Positions 47,511 through 57,325 of a DNA stretch of 64,000 nt are shown one piece after another; the first letter of the stretch is position 1; every line of letters starts with the position of its first letter. Both the position numbers and the translations under genes were made by a program. Below the pieces are notes generated by a model. The model searched no databases and was not told where the DNA came from. It worked only from the letters and a program-made list of their open reading frames with translations. Location of the stretch: contig NZ_JAAOZC010000008.1 of assembly GCF_011761305.1 (NCBI RefSeq), forward strand, positions 52,065 to 116,064. Direction: 5' to 3'. Source of the stretch: Sphingomonas vulcanisoli (GTDB lineage Bacteria > Pseudomonadota > Alphaproteobacteria > Sphingomonadales > Sphingomonadaceae).

Positions 47511-49778
47511 ATGGCTCATTCGCATATCATGATTCGCCGTGGCTGCGGCTTGCTGACCGGCGCTTCGCTGCTGATGCTCACCGCGTGCGGCGGCGGTGGC
47601 GGCGGCGTCAACTCGGTCTCGTCGGCGGCTTCCACGGGTTCAACGACAACCACCACGCCCGCAGCGCCCGTGATCAATTACAATGACGCCGAATATCAGC
47701 GATCCAACGGCACGGTCGATTCGGGTGCGATCACTGCCTGGAACGCGGGCTACACCGGCACCGGGCAGACGCTGGCGATCATCGATTCGGGTATCAAGGA
47801 TGTCGATGGCGAATTCACCGGCCGCATCCTTTCCTCCAGCACCTCCTTCAATGGCACCAATTCGATCAGCGATGAAGGCGGCCACGGCACCACCGTCGCC
47901 GGCGTCGCCGCCGCGGCGCGCAATGGCAGCCAGATGGAGGGCGTGGCCTTCAACGCCAATCTGATGATCCTGCGCACCGATACATCGGGCAGCTGCGGCG
48001 GAACCGACGGCTGTTCCTACAGCAGCACCGCGATCACCAACGCGATCAATTACGCGACCACCAACGGCGCCAAGGTGATCAACATGTCGCTAGGCGGATC
48101 GGCGATGCCCTCCTCCACGATCGCGGCCGTGAACCGCGCGACTGCGGCGGGGATCATCGTCGTCATTTCGGCGGGCAATGACGGCAGCGCCAATCCCGAT
48201 GTCTTCGCCGACGTCGCCAGTCTGAGCAGCGCGCACGGCCTGGTGATTATCGCCGGATCGCACGATGCCAACGGCACCATCTCCTCCTTTTCGGACCGGG
48301 CCGGCACCTATGCGCAATATTATCTGACCGCGCTCGGCAATTCCGTCCGCACCATCGACAATACGGGTGCGGCGGTGCTGGCGAGCGGCACCAGCTATTC
48401 GGCGCCCGAAATCGCCGCCGCCGCGCTGCTGCTGGAACAGGCCTTCCCCAATCTCACACCTACACAGGTGGTGGCCCTGCTCTATTCGAGCGCGACCGAT
48501 GCGGGCGCGACCGGTGTCGACAGCATTTATGGCAATGGCCTGCTCAACATCGCAAAAGCCTTCGCGCCGGTGGGATCGACCAGTCTGGCGGGCAGCACCG
48601 TGACGCTTTCCTCTAGTGATACGATGACGCTATCCAGCGCGATGGGGGATGCCAAGGTGACGGGATCGTCGGTCGGCCAGGCGGTGGTGCTCGATGCGCT
48701 CGGCCGCGCTTATACGATGAGCGTCGCGCCCGGCGTCGCGCATGTCGCGGTCGATCAGCCGCTGCGCGAAAGCCTGGCGGGCAACATCCGCTCGACCGAT
48801 TTTACGACCGGGCGCTTCTCGGTTTCATCAATGGTGTCGCAGGATGCGAGCGGCCAGCCCTGGCAGTCGCTGGCGCTCGGCCGGCGCGGCTTCGACGCGG
48901 GCATCGCGGCGCGGCCCGTTTCCAGCACGATGGTCGCCGCGATCGGCGAGACGCTGACCTTGGCAGCGGGCTATGCCTCCAGCGGGCACACGCTGGAGCA
49001 GCGGATCGATCCCGATGCACCGGCGACCAGCTTCCTCGCCGCGCGCGCGCCCGACGAGACACCGGGCTTCACCGGGCGGCAGGCGTTCAGCCTCGCCGGG
49101 CGGCAGAGCGTCGGCCACTGGGCGATCGGCTTCACCGCCGAGCGCGGGACGATCAACCAGGCCAGCCATCTTGATCCCGTAGATCCGGCCTATGCGATGA
49201 TGGGCGTGCGGGCGGAGCGGCGCTTCGGCGGGCTGACGCTGATCGGCACGGCATCGACGCTGCAGGAAGACGGCACCGTGCTCGGCGCGCGTCTGTCCCC
49301 GGCGATGGGGCGCAGCGGCGCGGTGACGCGCTATCTGGGCGCGGAGGCGAGGCTCTGGATCGGCAAGGGTTGGAGCCTTGCCGCGCATTGGCGCCAGGGC
49401 TGGACGCACACGCAGAGCGGCGGCGTGCTGCTGGCCAGCGACATCAAGAGCCGCTCGGCAAGCTTCGATCTCGCCCATGTTGGCGCAGAGAGCCGCTTCG
49501 GTCTGCGCGTAGCGTTGCCGCCGCGCGTGACGGCGGGCGGCCTCGATCTCTGGCTGCCCACCAGCTATGATTATACCACCGGGGCGATCGGCTTTTCCAA
49601 CGCCCGCATCGGCCTCGCCCCGCAGGGCCAGGAGCGCGACGTGGAAGCCAATTTCGGCACGCGCATTCCCGGCGCGGGGTGGCTGGACGCCAATGTGTTT
49701 CTGAGGATGCAGCCGGGCAATATCGCCGCAGCGGGCAATGATGTCGGGTCGGCGGTGCGGTATTCGGTAAGCTTCTAA
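47511..49778 (+). CDS. Subtilisin-like serine protease, lipoprotein autotransporter type
   Basis: 755 residues. A lipoprotein-like signal ends in LMLTAC with Cys26, followed by GGGGGG. An S8 protease domain (about 60-350) has Asp92 in LAIIDSGI, His125 in EGGHGTTVAG and Ser295 in ASGTSYSAPE. The C-terminal about 270 residues are rich in alternating Gly/aromatic strands and end in VRYSVSF, with the terminal Phe typical of an outer-membrane barrel. This layout matches lipoprotein autotransporters such as SphB1 and NalP, which process other surface proteins. The beta-domain assignment is inference from composition and the last residue. Confidence 0.88.
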   Translation: MAHSHIMIRRGCGLLTGASLLMLTACGGGGGGVNSVSSAASTGSTTTTTPAAPVINYNDAEYQRSNGTVDSGAITAWNAGYTGTGQTLAIIDSGIKDVDGEFTGRILSSSTSFNGTNSISDEGGHGTTVAGVAAAARNGSQMEGVAFNANLMILRTDTSGSCGGTDGCSYSSTAITNAINYATTNGAKVINMSLGGSAMPSSTIAAVNRATAAGIIVVISAGNDGSANPDVFADVASLSSAHGLVIIAGSHDANGTISSFSDRAGTYAQYYLTALGNSVRTIDNTGAAVLASGTSYSAPEIAAAALLLEQAFPNLTPTQVVALLYSSATDAGATGVDSIYGNGLLNIAKAFAPVGSTSLAGSTVTLSSSDTMTLSSAMGDAKVTGSSVGQAVVLDALGRAYTMSVAPGVAHVAVDQPLRESLAGNIRSTDFTTGRFSVSSMVSQDASGQPWQSLALGRRGFDAGIAARPVSSTMVAAIGETLTLAAGYASSGHTLEQRIDPDAPATSFLAARAPDETPGFTGRQAFSLAGRQSVGHWAIGFTAERGTINQASHLDPVDPAYAMMGVRAERRFGGLTLIGTASTLQEDGTVLGARLSPAMGRSGAVTRYLGAEARLWIGKGWSLAAHWRQGWTHTQSGGVLLASDIKSRSASFDLAHVGAESRFGLRVALPPRVTAGGLDLWLPTSYDYTTGAIGFSNARIGLAPQGQERDVEANFGTRIPGAGWLDANVFLRMQPGNIAAAGNDVGSAVRYSVSF

Positions 49779-49780
49779 GA

Positions 49781-49898
49781 TCCTCCCCGGGACGGGGAGG
49801 GGGACCATGCGCAGCATGGTGGAGGGGTTTCCCGCTATCGAAAGGGTGATACCCCTCCGTCAGCCTTCGGCTGCCACCTCCCCTTACAGGGGAGGATC
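49781..49898. repeat. Palindromic intergenic repeat, family A
   Basis: TCCTCCCCGGGACGGGGAGG and CCTCCCCTTACAGGGGAGGA are the ends; CCATGCGCAGCATGG and CAGCCTTCGGCTG are inner hairpins. It begins two bases after the protease stop and ends before the convergent sufA stop. Confidence 0.88.
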
Positions 49899-49899
49899 G

Positions 49900-50253
49900 C
49901 TACACCGTAAAACTCTCCCCACACCCACAACTGCCCTTGGCATTGGGGTTGTTGAACACGAAGCCGGCGGTGAAATCGTCGTCCACCCAATCCATCGTGC
50001 TGCCGATGAGATAGAGCACCGATCCGGCATCGACGTAGAAATCCCCGCCCGGCGTCTCGATCTTCTCGTCGAGCGGATTGGCGCTGGCGACATGCTCGAC
50101 CGAATAGGCCAGCCCCGAACAGCCGCGCCGCGGCGTCGAGAGCTTGACGCCGATCGTGCCCTCAGGAGCCTGCGCCATCAGCTCCGCGATCCGCGCCTCG
50201 GCGGAGGGCGTGAGGGTGAGCGCGGCGGGGCGCTGGCGGGTCATCGTGGCCAT
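49900..50253 (-). CDS. sufA: A-type iron-sulfur carrier (SufA/IscA family)
   Basis: Delivers Fe-S clusters to target proteins. From the ATG at 50253, preceded by AGGAG, it has 117 residues. The three cluster cysteines are in PRRGCSGLAYSVEH and the C-terminal GSCGCGESF. Last gene of the suf operon. The frame opens further up through a repeat to 50322, which I reject. Confidence 0.93.
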   Translation of the reverse strand: MATMTRQRPAALTLTPSAEARIAELMAQAPEGTIGVKLSTPRRGCSGLAYSVEHVASANPLDEKIETPGGDFYVDAGSVLYLIGSTMDWVDDDFTAGFVFNNPNAKGSCGCGESFTV

Positions 50254-50269
50254 CACTTCATCTCCTAAG

Positions 50270-50377
50270 CCCCTCCCCTTCAGGGGAGGGGTTGGGGTGG
50301 GGCAGTCTCTCAGCGGCATCATGCACCACCATCAGACTCCCCCACCCCCCGGCCCCCTCCCCTGAAGGGGAGGGGGA
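50270..50377. repeat. Palindromic intergenic repeat, family A variant
   Basis: GCCCCTCCCCTTCAGGGGAGGGG at the left and CCCCCTCCCCTGAAGGGGAGGGGG at the right. GGTTGGGGTGGGGCAGTCT and AGACTCCCCCACCCCCC are the inner arms. It lies between sufT and sufA. Confidence 0.85.
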
Positions 50378-50382
50378 GTTTA

Positions 50383-50856
50383 TTAAAGCATCCCTAACTC
50401 TAGCTTTGCCTCGTCCGACATCTTCGCCGGATCCCACGGCGGATCCCAGACGAGATTGACCTCGGACGATCCCACCCCCGGCACCGCGCCGACGCGCATC
50501 TCGACCTCGGCAGGCATTGTCTCGGCGACGGGGCAATTGGGCGTGGTCAGCGTCATCGACACCACTGTGTGCCCGCCGGCATCGATATCGACGCCATAGA
50601 CGAGGCCCAGCTCATAGATGTTCACCGGGATCTCGGGATCATAGATTTCCTTGAGCGCATCGATCACCGCTTCATACAGCGCGCCGCCGGGCTCGTTGCC
50701 GGACAGCGGCTGCGGCTTTTCGGCGAGGAAGCCTTCGAGATAATCGCGCGGGCGCGCGGCAGGCGCTTCCTCGACATCCGAAACGCGAGCGCGCGGCGGC
50801 TGCACGACCTGCGCCAAATCCTCGATCTTCACCCACCTGTTATCTTCGTCGCTCAT
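50383..50856 (-). CDS. sufT: SUF system assembly protein SufT (MIP18/DUF59 family)
   Basis: Auxiliary factor for Fe-S maturation. 157 residues. The N-terminal 50 residues are variable. The DUF59 domain follows with VIDALKEIYDPEIPVNIYEL, LTTPNCPVAETMP (conserved Cys) and VNLVWDPPWDPAKMSDEAK. It overlaps the sufS stop by four bases. Confidence 0.93.
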   Translation of the reverse strand: MSDEDNRWVKIEDLAQVVQPPRARVSDVEEAPAARPRDYLEGFLAEKPQPLSGNEPGGALYEAVIDALKEIYDPEIPVNIYELGLVYGVDIDAGGHTVVSMTLTTPNCPVAETMPAEVEMRVGAVPGVGSSEVNLVWDPPWDPAKMSDEAKLELGML

Positions 50857-52139
50857 CCGAAAATCCGCCTTACCCGTTCCAGCCCGCGCACCAGCGCATC
50901 GACATCGGCCAATCCGTTATACACCCCGAAACTCGCCCGCGCCGTTGCCGGCACGCCCAGCGCCTCCATCAAGGGCTGCGCGCAATGGTGACCGGCGCGG
51001 ATCGCGACCTGGCCTTCGTCCAAGATGGTGCCGATGTCGTGCGGATGCACCCCCTCCATCGCGAAACTGACGATTCCGGCGGAGTCTTCGGGGCCGAACA
51101 GGGTCACGCTGTTGATCCCGCGCAACGCCTCGCGCGTCGCGGTGACGAGCGCGGTCTCATGCGCATGGATCGCGGGGAGGCCGATGCCCTCGACATAATC
51201 GATCGCCGCATGGAGCCCGAGCGCGCCGACGATATGCGGCGTGCCCGCCTCGAACCGCTGCGGCGGCGGGGCATAGGTGGTGCGTTCGAAGCTGACGCGA
51301 TCGATCATCGATCCACCACCCTGATAGGGCGGCATCGCGTCGAGCAATTCGGGACGCGCCCACAGCACGCCGATGCCGCTGGGGCCGTAAAGCTTGTGGC
51401 CCGAGAAAACATAGAAATCGGCGCCCAGCGCCGCGACATCCACGGGCAGGCGCGGCACCGCCTGGCAGCCATCGACCAGCAGCTTGGCGCCGACTTTGTG
51501 CGCGAGATCGGCGGCGCAGCGGACATCCAGCACCGAACCGAGGACGTTGGAGACATGCGCGAGCGCGACGAGCTTGTGCTGCGGGGTCAGCATCGCCTCG
51601 GCCGCATCGAGATCGATCTTGCCGTCTGCGGTGAGCGGGCAGACGTCGATTTCGATACCGGTGCGATCGCGGAGCAGCTGCCACGGCACGATATTGCTGT
51701 GATGCTCGAGTTGGCTCAGCAGGATGCGGTCGCCCGCCTTGAGCGTGGTGCCGCCCCAGCAGGTGGCGACAAGATTGATCGCCTCGGTCGCCCCGCGCAC
51801 GAAGACGATCTCGTTGGCCGAGCCCGCGCCGATGAACCGCGCCACCCGCTCCCGCGCCGCTTCATAGGCGATCGTCATGTCGGCGGAGCGTTGATAGACG
51901 CCGCGATGCACCGTCGCGTAGGTTTCGCCATAGGCACGGGTGATCGCGTCGATCACGGGCTGCGGCTTTTGTGAGGTGGCGGCGGTATCGAGGTAGGACC
52001 AGTCCGCGGGGATGGCGGGAAAGTCGCTCAGGACATCCAGCGGAGACCCGTTCGTCCCGAGCGCAGTCGAGGGACGGGCCAGCGGCGAGGTCGAACGTGT
52101 CTCGACTTCGCTCGACACGAACGGAGAGACGGTAATCAC
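50853..52139 (-). CDS. sufS: Cysteine desulfurase SufS with repeat-derived N-terminus
   Basis: PLP enzyme that supplies sulfur for Fe-S clusters. I chose the GTG at 52139, which overlaps the sufD TGA and follows GGAGAGA at good spacing. 428 residues. PLP Lys is in FSGHKLYGPSG, the nucleophile Cys in RAGHHCAQPLMEALG. Normal SufS sequence starts at about DVLSDFPAIPADWSYLDTAA. Before it, about 30 residues ([20 protein letters not shown]...) are a translated family B repeat, and no start codon exists between repeat and core. Confidence 0.95.
   Translation of the reverse strand: MITVSPFVSSEVETRSTSPLARPSTALGTNGSPLDVLSDFPAIPADWSYLDTAATSQKPQPVIDAITRAYGETYATVHRGVYQRSADMTIAYEAARERVARFIGAGSANEIVFVRGATEAINLVATCWGGTTLKAGDRILLSQLEHHSNIVPWQLLRDRTGIEIDVCPLTADGKIDLDAAEAMLTPQHKLVALAHVSNVLGSVLDVRCAADLAHKVGAKLLVDGCQAVPRLPVDVAALGADFYVFSGHKLYGPSGIGVLWARPELLDAMPPYQGGGSMIDRVSFERTTYAPPPQRFEAGTPHIVGALGLHAAIDYVEGIGLPAIHAHETALVTATREALRGINSVTLFGPEDSAGIVSFAMEGVHPHDIGTILDEGQVAIRAGHHCAQPLMEALGVPATARASFGVYNGLADVDALVRGLERVRRIFG
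52048..52124. repeat. Family B repeat at the 5' end of sufS
   Basis: CCGTTCGTCCCGAGCGCAGT and CTTCGCTCGACACGAACGG are the arms. It lies wholly within the sufS reading frame from the GTG at 52139. Confidence 0.88.
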
Positions 52140-52861
52140 AATAATCTCTCCAACGCACGATCGATCGCGCCTTCGAAGCGCTCGTCGCCCTCGAACAGAC
52201 CGCCCACGAATGCGCGCAACAACAAGGCCTTGGCCTCCGCCGGCGGAATCCCGCGCGCGTTCAGATAGAACAATGCCCCCGCGTCCAGTTCGCCCACCGT
52301 CGCGCCATGCGCGCACTTCACATCGTCGGCGAAGATTTCGAGTTCGGGCTTGAGGTTGGCGGTCGCGGCGCGGTTAAGCAGCATCGCCTTGGCGGATTGG
52401 GAGGCGTCGGTCTTCTGCGCCCCGCGCGCCACCGCGACCTTGCCGAGATAGGAGCCGGTCGCCTGGCCACCGAGGACGATCCGCACGGCCTGCGCGCTGG
52501 TGGCATTGGGCTTGGCATGGGTGACGCGGGTGACGATCTCGTGCGTTTCGCTGCCGCCGCCGAGTATCGCGCCTGAGAGTTCGAAATGTGCCCCCTCGGC
52601 CAGCCGCACGCGCACGAACAGGCGCCCCAGCTTGCCGCCCGTGATCGCGGCGTTGACCGTGGCGGTGGCGCCTGCGCCGATCTCGATGGCGTGATCTTCG
52701 ATGATGACGGCGTCGGCATCGCCGTCGATCAGGATCGGCAGCGTGAAGCTTTCGCCAGGTGCGACGACGTGAGTGTGCGTCTCGACCGGCCAGACGCGAG
52801 CGACGGCTTCGAGATCGCTGTACCGCCAGGATTCGTCGCGCTTGGTGGGGAGCGCGGTCAT
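52136..52861 (-). CDS. sufD: Fe-S scaffold subunit SufD
   Basis: Partner of SufB and SufC in the cluster-building scaffold. From the ATG at 52861, 241 residues starting MTALPTKRDESWRYSDLEAV. The beta-helix core and the C-terminal motif FADDVKCAHGATVGELDAGALFYL-type residues are conserved. It is shorter than E. coli SufD (423), as in many alphaproteobacteria. Its GGGGAGGA ribosome site belongs to the family A repeat just upstream. Confidence 0.95.
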   Translation of the reverse strand: MTALPTKRDESWRYSDLEAVARVWPVETHTHVVAPGESFTLPILIDGDADAVIIEDHAIEIGAGATATVNAAITGGKLGRLFVRVRLAEGAHFELSGAILGGGSETHEIVTRVTHAKPNATSAQAVRIVLGGQATGSYLGKVAVARGAQKTDASQSAKAMLLNRAATANLKPELEIFADDVKCAHGATVGELDAGALFYLNARGIPPAEAKALLLRAFVGGLFEGDERFEGAIDRALERLL

Positions 52862-52865
52862 CAAA

Positions 52866-52985
52866 TCCTCCCCTGTAAGGGGAGGGGGACCGCCGCGAAG
52901 CGGTGGTGGAGGGGTGTCCCGCTATCGAGGGGGTAACACCCCTCCGTCATCGCTGCGCGATGCCACCTCCCCTTCCAGGGGAGGA
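52866..52985. repeat. Palindromic repeat, family A, supplying the sufD ribosome site
   Basis: TCCTCCCCTGTAAGGGGAGG and CCTCCCCTTCCAGGGGAGGA are the ends; GGAGGGGTGTC / GACACCCC-type arms and ATCGCTGCGCGAT lie inside. On the minus strand its last bases, AGGGGAGGA, lie five bases before the sufD ATG. Confidence 0.88.
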
Positions 52986-52997
52986 TGTGCAGCTCGC

Positions 52998-53867
52998 TCA
53001 CGCCGCCATCTCCCGATAGCCTTCGCGCTCCAGCTCCAGCGCCAGCTCCGGGCCGCCGCTGCGCACGATCCGGCCGCCCGCCAGCACATGCACGAAATCC
53101 GGCTTCACATAATCGAGCAGCCGCTGGTAATGCGTGATCAGCAGCACCGCCTTGTCGGGTTTGCGCATGATCGTGTTGATCCCCGCGCCTACCGCCTTCA
53201 GCGCATCGATATCGAGGCCGCTGTCGGTCTCGTCGAGGATCGCGAGCTTGGGATCGAGGATGCCCATCTGCACCATCTCGGCGCGCTTCTTCTCGCCGCC
53301 CGAAAAGCCGACGTTGACCGGGCGCTTGAGCATCTCAGGATCGAGACCCAGCGCGGCCGCCTGCGCGCGCGCGATCTTGAGGAACTCCGCGCCGGACGCG
53401 GCCGGCTCGCCCCGGCCTTTTCGCTGCGCGTTGAGCGCCTCGCGCAGGAACTGGAGATTGGAGACGCCGGGGATTTCGACGGGATATTGGAAGCCAAGGA
53501 ACAGGCCCGCAGCGGCGCGTTCGTGGGGGGCGAGGGCAAGCAGATCTGTCCCCCTCCGGCCTGCGGGAGGGGTTAGGGGTGGGCGCGCGACCGCAAGGTC
53601 GCGCTCCGACGCCGGTTCCGGGAGCTCGCCTATCGGCTCGCGCCCACCCCCGACCCCTCCCGCAAGCGGGAGGGGCGACGTGAACGTCGCACTGCCCCCC
53701 GTCACCGCATAGCCCGGCTTGCCGGCCAGCACATAAGCGAGCGTCGATTTGCCCGCCCCGTTCGGCCCCATGATCGCATGCACCTCGCCCGCGTTCAGCG
53801 TGAGCGAAAGGCCCTTAAGGATCGGCTTGCCGTCAACTTCGGCGTGGAGGTTTTCAATTTTAAGCAT
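52998..53867 (-). CDS. sufC: Fe-S assembly ATPase SufC with a 45-residue repeat-derived insert
   Basis: ABC-type ATPase that drives the SufB-SufD scaffold. 289 residues from the ATG at 53867 against about 250 for the family. Walker A GPNGAGKST (34-42), Q-loop GFQYPVEIPG (about 125-134), signature SGGEKKRAEM and Walker B LAILDETDSGLDID are intact. Between Walker A and the Q-loop, after TGGSATF, residues 63-107 (TSPLPLAGGVGGGREPIGEL...PPAGRRGT) replace the usual few residues before DLLALAPHERA. They are encoded by a palindromic repeat in frame. Confidence 0.96.
   Translation of the reverse strand: MLKIENLHAEVDGKPILKGLSLTLNAGEVHAIMGPNGAGKSTLAYVLAGKPGYAVTGGSATFTSPLPLAGGVGGGREPIGELPEPASERDLAVARPPLTPPAGRRGTDLLALAPHERAAAGLFLGFQYPVEIPGVSNLQFLREALNAQRKGRGEPAASGAEFLKIARAQAAALGLDPEMLKRPVNVGFSGGEKKRAEMVQMGILDPKLAILDETDSGLDIDALKAVGAGINTIMRKPDKAVLLITHYQRLLDYVKPDFVHVLAGGRIVRSGGPELALELEREGYREMAA
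53547..53681. repeat. Palindromic repeat inserted in frame inside sufC
   Basis: CCCCTCCGGCCTGCGGGAGGGG (from 53550) and CCCCTCCCGCAAGCGGGAGGGG (to about 53675) are end hairpins. GGGGTGGGCGC and GCGCCCACCCC are inner arms. GCGCGACCGCAAGGTCGCGC is a nested hairpin. About 135 bases, a multiple of three. Ends resemble family A. Confidence 0.9.
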
Positions 53868-54104
53868 CAACTGCCCGACAATAAATGTGAGTCGCCATTT
53901 CAGGGATGCCGATCATCACGAAGGAAATTTGATTGACGCACTCTGGGACGTGCACAATGTCTGTTACGAGGCACAAGGTTTGATAACCCTGTTCATCTAG
54001 CTGAATTTTTTCACCAATCCGGGGCAGTTCGTAGAACTCGCGTTCGCCGAGGTTCAGTGCACGGCCTTCCTTGTCGAACAACTTGTGCACAATTGCGCTG
54101 GGCA

Positions 54105-54105
<1 letters not shown>
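53860..54105 (-). CDS. Unknown 81-residue protein between sufB and sufC
   Basis: The ATG at 54105 overlaps the sufB stop (TGATG) and the TAA overlaps the sufC start by eight bases, so it is translated within the operon. The product starts MPSAIVHKLFDKEGRALNLG. It has no signal or membrane segment and looks like a small alpha/beta domain with alternating hydrophobics (GYQTLCLVTDIVHVPECVNQ). Two cysteines are not arranged as a known Fe-S motif. The base composition is clearly less GC-rich than sufB and sufC. I do not recognise the family. Confidence 0.75.
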
Positions 54106-55576
<1,471 letters not shown>

Positions 55577-55577
<1 letters not shown>

Positions 55578-56080
55578 CAGACTCTCGCCTCCAACAATCC
55601 GTTCGTGTCGAGCGAAGTCGAGGCACGTTCGACCTTTGCGCTTGGGGCACGTCCCTCGACTGCGCTCGGGACGAACGGTGTGGGGGTAGCGAGTTGGGCG
55701 AGCGTCACGCTCGCCAAAGCCCCCCGCATCGCATCATTCACCACGTCCCAATGCGGCTTGACCTGGCAATGATGATCCAGCCCACAATCCTGCCGCCCCG
55801 CCTCGACACAGGCGGTCAGCGCGATCGGCCCTTCGACCGCCTCTACGATATCGGCGAGCGTGATCTGCGCAGGCGTTCGCGCCAGCCGGAACCCGCCGTT
55901 GCCGCCGCGCGCCGATACCAGCAGCCCCGCGCCCGAAAGCTTCCCGATCAGCTTTTGCGCGGTCGGCAGCGGCACGCCCGTCTCGGCGGCGAGACAGGTG
56001 GCGTTGAGCCGCACCTCCCCCGCCCGCGCGGCGGCGCAGAGCAGAACGACCGCATAATCGGCAAGGTTGGAAAGGCGCAT
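55577..56080 (-). CDS. iscR: Rrf2-family Fe-S regulator (IscR-like) with repeat-derived C-terminus
   Basis: Probable sensor-repressor of the suf operon. 167 residues. An N-terminal winged helix ([36 protein letters not shown]) is followed by the cluster region C91, C99, C105 and H110 ([20 protein letters not shown]). The normal family end is near VTLAQLA (about 131). The last about 35 residues ([15 protein letters not shown]...[14 protein letters not shown]) are a translated family B repeat. Its stop overlaps the sufB ATG. Confidence 0.93.
55599..55678. repeat. Family B repeat at the 3' end of iscR
   Basis: CCGTTCGTGTCGAGCGAAGT and ACTGCGCTCGGGACGAACGG are the arms. It lies inside the iscR frame and ends 22 bases before the sufB start, so it is also part of the sufB leader. 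Confidence 0.88.
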
Positions 56081-56162
56081 AGGCTCCTAATCGGACTGAT
56101 TCGATCCGATTGGCAAATGGGGGCGGGAGGGCGTTGGGTCAAGCCGCTGCTCGCTTCAAATT

Positions 56163-56241
56163 CCGTTTGTGTCGAGCGAAGTCGAGACACGTTCGCGCTC
56201 AAGGATCTTGCACGTCCCTCGACTTCGCTCGGGACAAGCGG
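56163..56241. repeat. Inverted repeat, family B
   Basis: CCGTTTGTGTCGAGCGAAGT and ACTTCGCTCGGGACAAGCGG-like arms, between the divergent iscR and pyrD starts. Any promoter of either gene must lie close to it; GGCTCCTAATCGGACTGATT (56081-56103 region) before iscR may hold an operator, but this is weak. Confidence 0.85.
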
Positions 56242-56291
56242 AGGACGTGTTGCGCGTGACCTACCGATCGCGTGTGCCTAATAATACATAT

Positions 56292-57323
56292 ATGCGCCTC
56301 TTCCCGCTCATCCGCCCCGCCCTGTTTGCGATCGAAGCCGAACGCGCGCATCGGCTGACGATCGAGGGGCTCAAGGCGATGCCGCGCCGTGTGGCATCAC
56401 ACGATCCCCGCCTCGCCACGGAAGTCGCAGGCCTCCGCTTCCCCTCACCGATCGGCCTTGCCGCGGGCGTCGACAAAGATGCGGAAGTTCCGGACGCCTT
56501 CCTCTCGCTCGGTTTCGGCTTCGTCGAGGTCGGCACGCTGACGCCGCTGCCGCAGGCGGGCAATCCCAAGCCGCGCCTGTTCCGTCTTCCCGAGGATCGC
56601 GCGGTGATCAACCGGATGGGCTTCAACAACGGCGGGCAGAAGGAGGCCTTCGATCGCCTTTCCAAGCGCCCGCGCCGGGGGATCGTCGGGGTCAACGTCG
56701 GTGCCAACAAGGATGCCGCCGATCGCGTCGCCGATTATGCCGCGGGCGTCGCGCGGATGGCGCCGGTCGCCGATTATCTGACGATCAACATCTCCTCCCC
56801 CAATACGCCGGGGCTGCGCGCGCTGCAGGAGGCGGCGGCGCTCGACGATCTGCTGATCCGCGCGATGGCGGTGCGCGGGGATGAGGGGCCGCCGATCTTC
56901 CTCAAAGTCGCCCCGGATCTCGCGCCCGCCGATGTGGACGCGATCGCGCGGGTGGCGATCGATCGCAAGGTTGATGCGCTGATCGTCTCCAACACCACGA
57001 TTGCGCGGCCGGATTTGACGAGCCGCAGGGCCGGCGAGACGGGGGGGCTTTCCGGCGCGCCGCTGAAGGCTTTGGCGCTGCAGCGGCTCAAGGATTTCCG
57101 CGCGGCGACGGGCGGCGCGATCCCATTGATCGCGGCGGGGGGGATCGCGAGCGGCGCGGATGCCTATACGCGGATATTGGCGGGGGCGAGTTTGGTGCAG
57201 CTCTATACGGCGCTGGTGTATGAGGGGCCGTTGCTGGCGCGGAGGATTGCGGCGGAGCTGGTGGCGCTGTTGGAGCGCGATGGCTTTCTGAACGTTGCTG
57301 AGGCTGTAGGCACCCACCCCTAA
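56292..57323 (+). CDS. pyrD: Dihydroorotate dehydrogenase, class 2
   Basis: Quinone-linked oxidation of dihydroorotate at the inner membrane, fourth step of pyrimidine synthesis. From the ATG at 56292 (MRLFPLIRPALFAIEAERAH, the membrane-associating helices) it has 343 residues. Catalytic Ser is in NISSPNTPGLR, with GFNNGGQ, GVNVGANKD and the FMN motifs IAAGGIASGADA and LVQLYTAL. The open frame upstream (from 56169) is a family B repeat. Confidence 0.97.
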   Translation: MRLFPLIRPALFAIEAERAHRLTIEGLKAMPRRVASHDPRLATEVAGLRFPSPIGLAAGVDKDAEVPDAFLSLGFGFVEVGTLTPLPQAGNPKPRLFRLPEDRAVINRMGFNNGGQKEAFDRLSKRPRRGIVGVNVGANKDAADRVADYAAGVARMAPVADYLTINISSPNTPGLRALQEAAALDDLLIRAMAVRGDEGPPIFLKVAPDLAPADVDAIARVAIDRKVDALIVSNTTIARPDLTSRRAGETGGLSGAPLKALALQRLKDFRAATGGAIPLIAAGGIASGADAYTRILAGASLVQLYTALVYEGPLLARRIAAELVALLERDGFLNVAEAVGTHP

Positions 57324-57325
57324 AA

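Noticed and set aside
56169..56291. N-terminal extension of PyrD through a family B repeat
   Set aside because: Unlike sufS, a good in-frame ATG after the repeat gives the normal PyrD membrane helix, so the repeat is probably not translated here.
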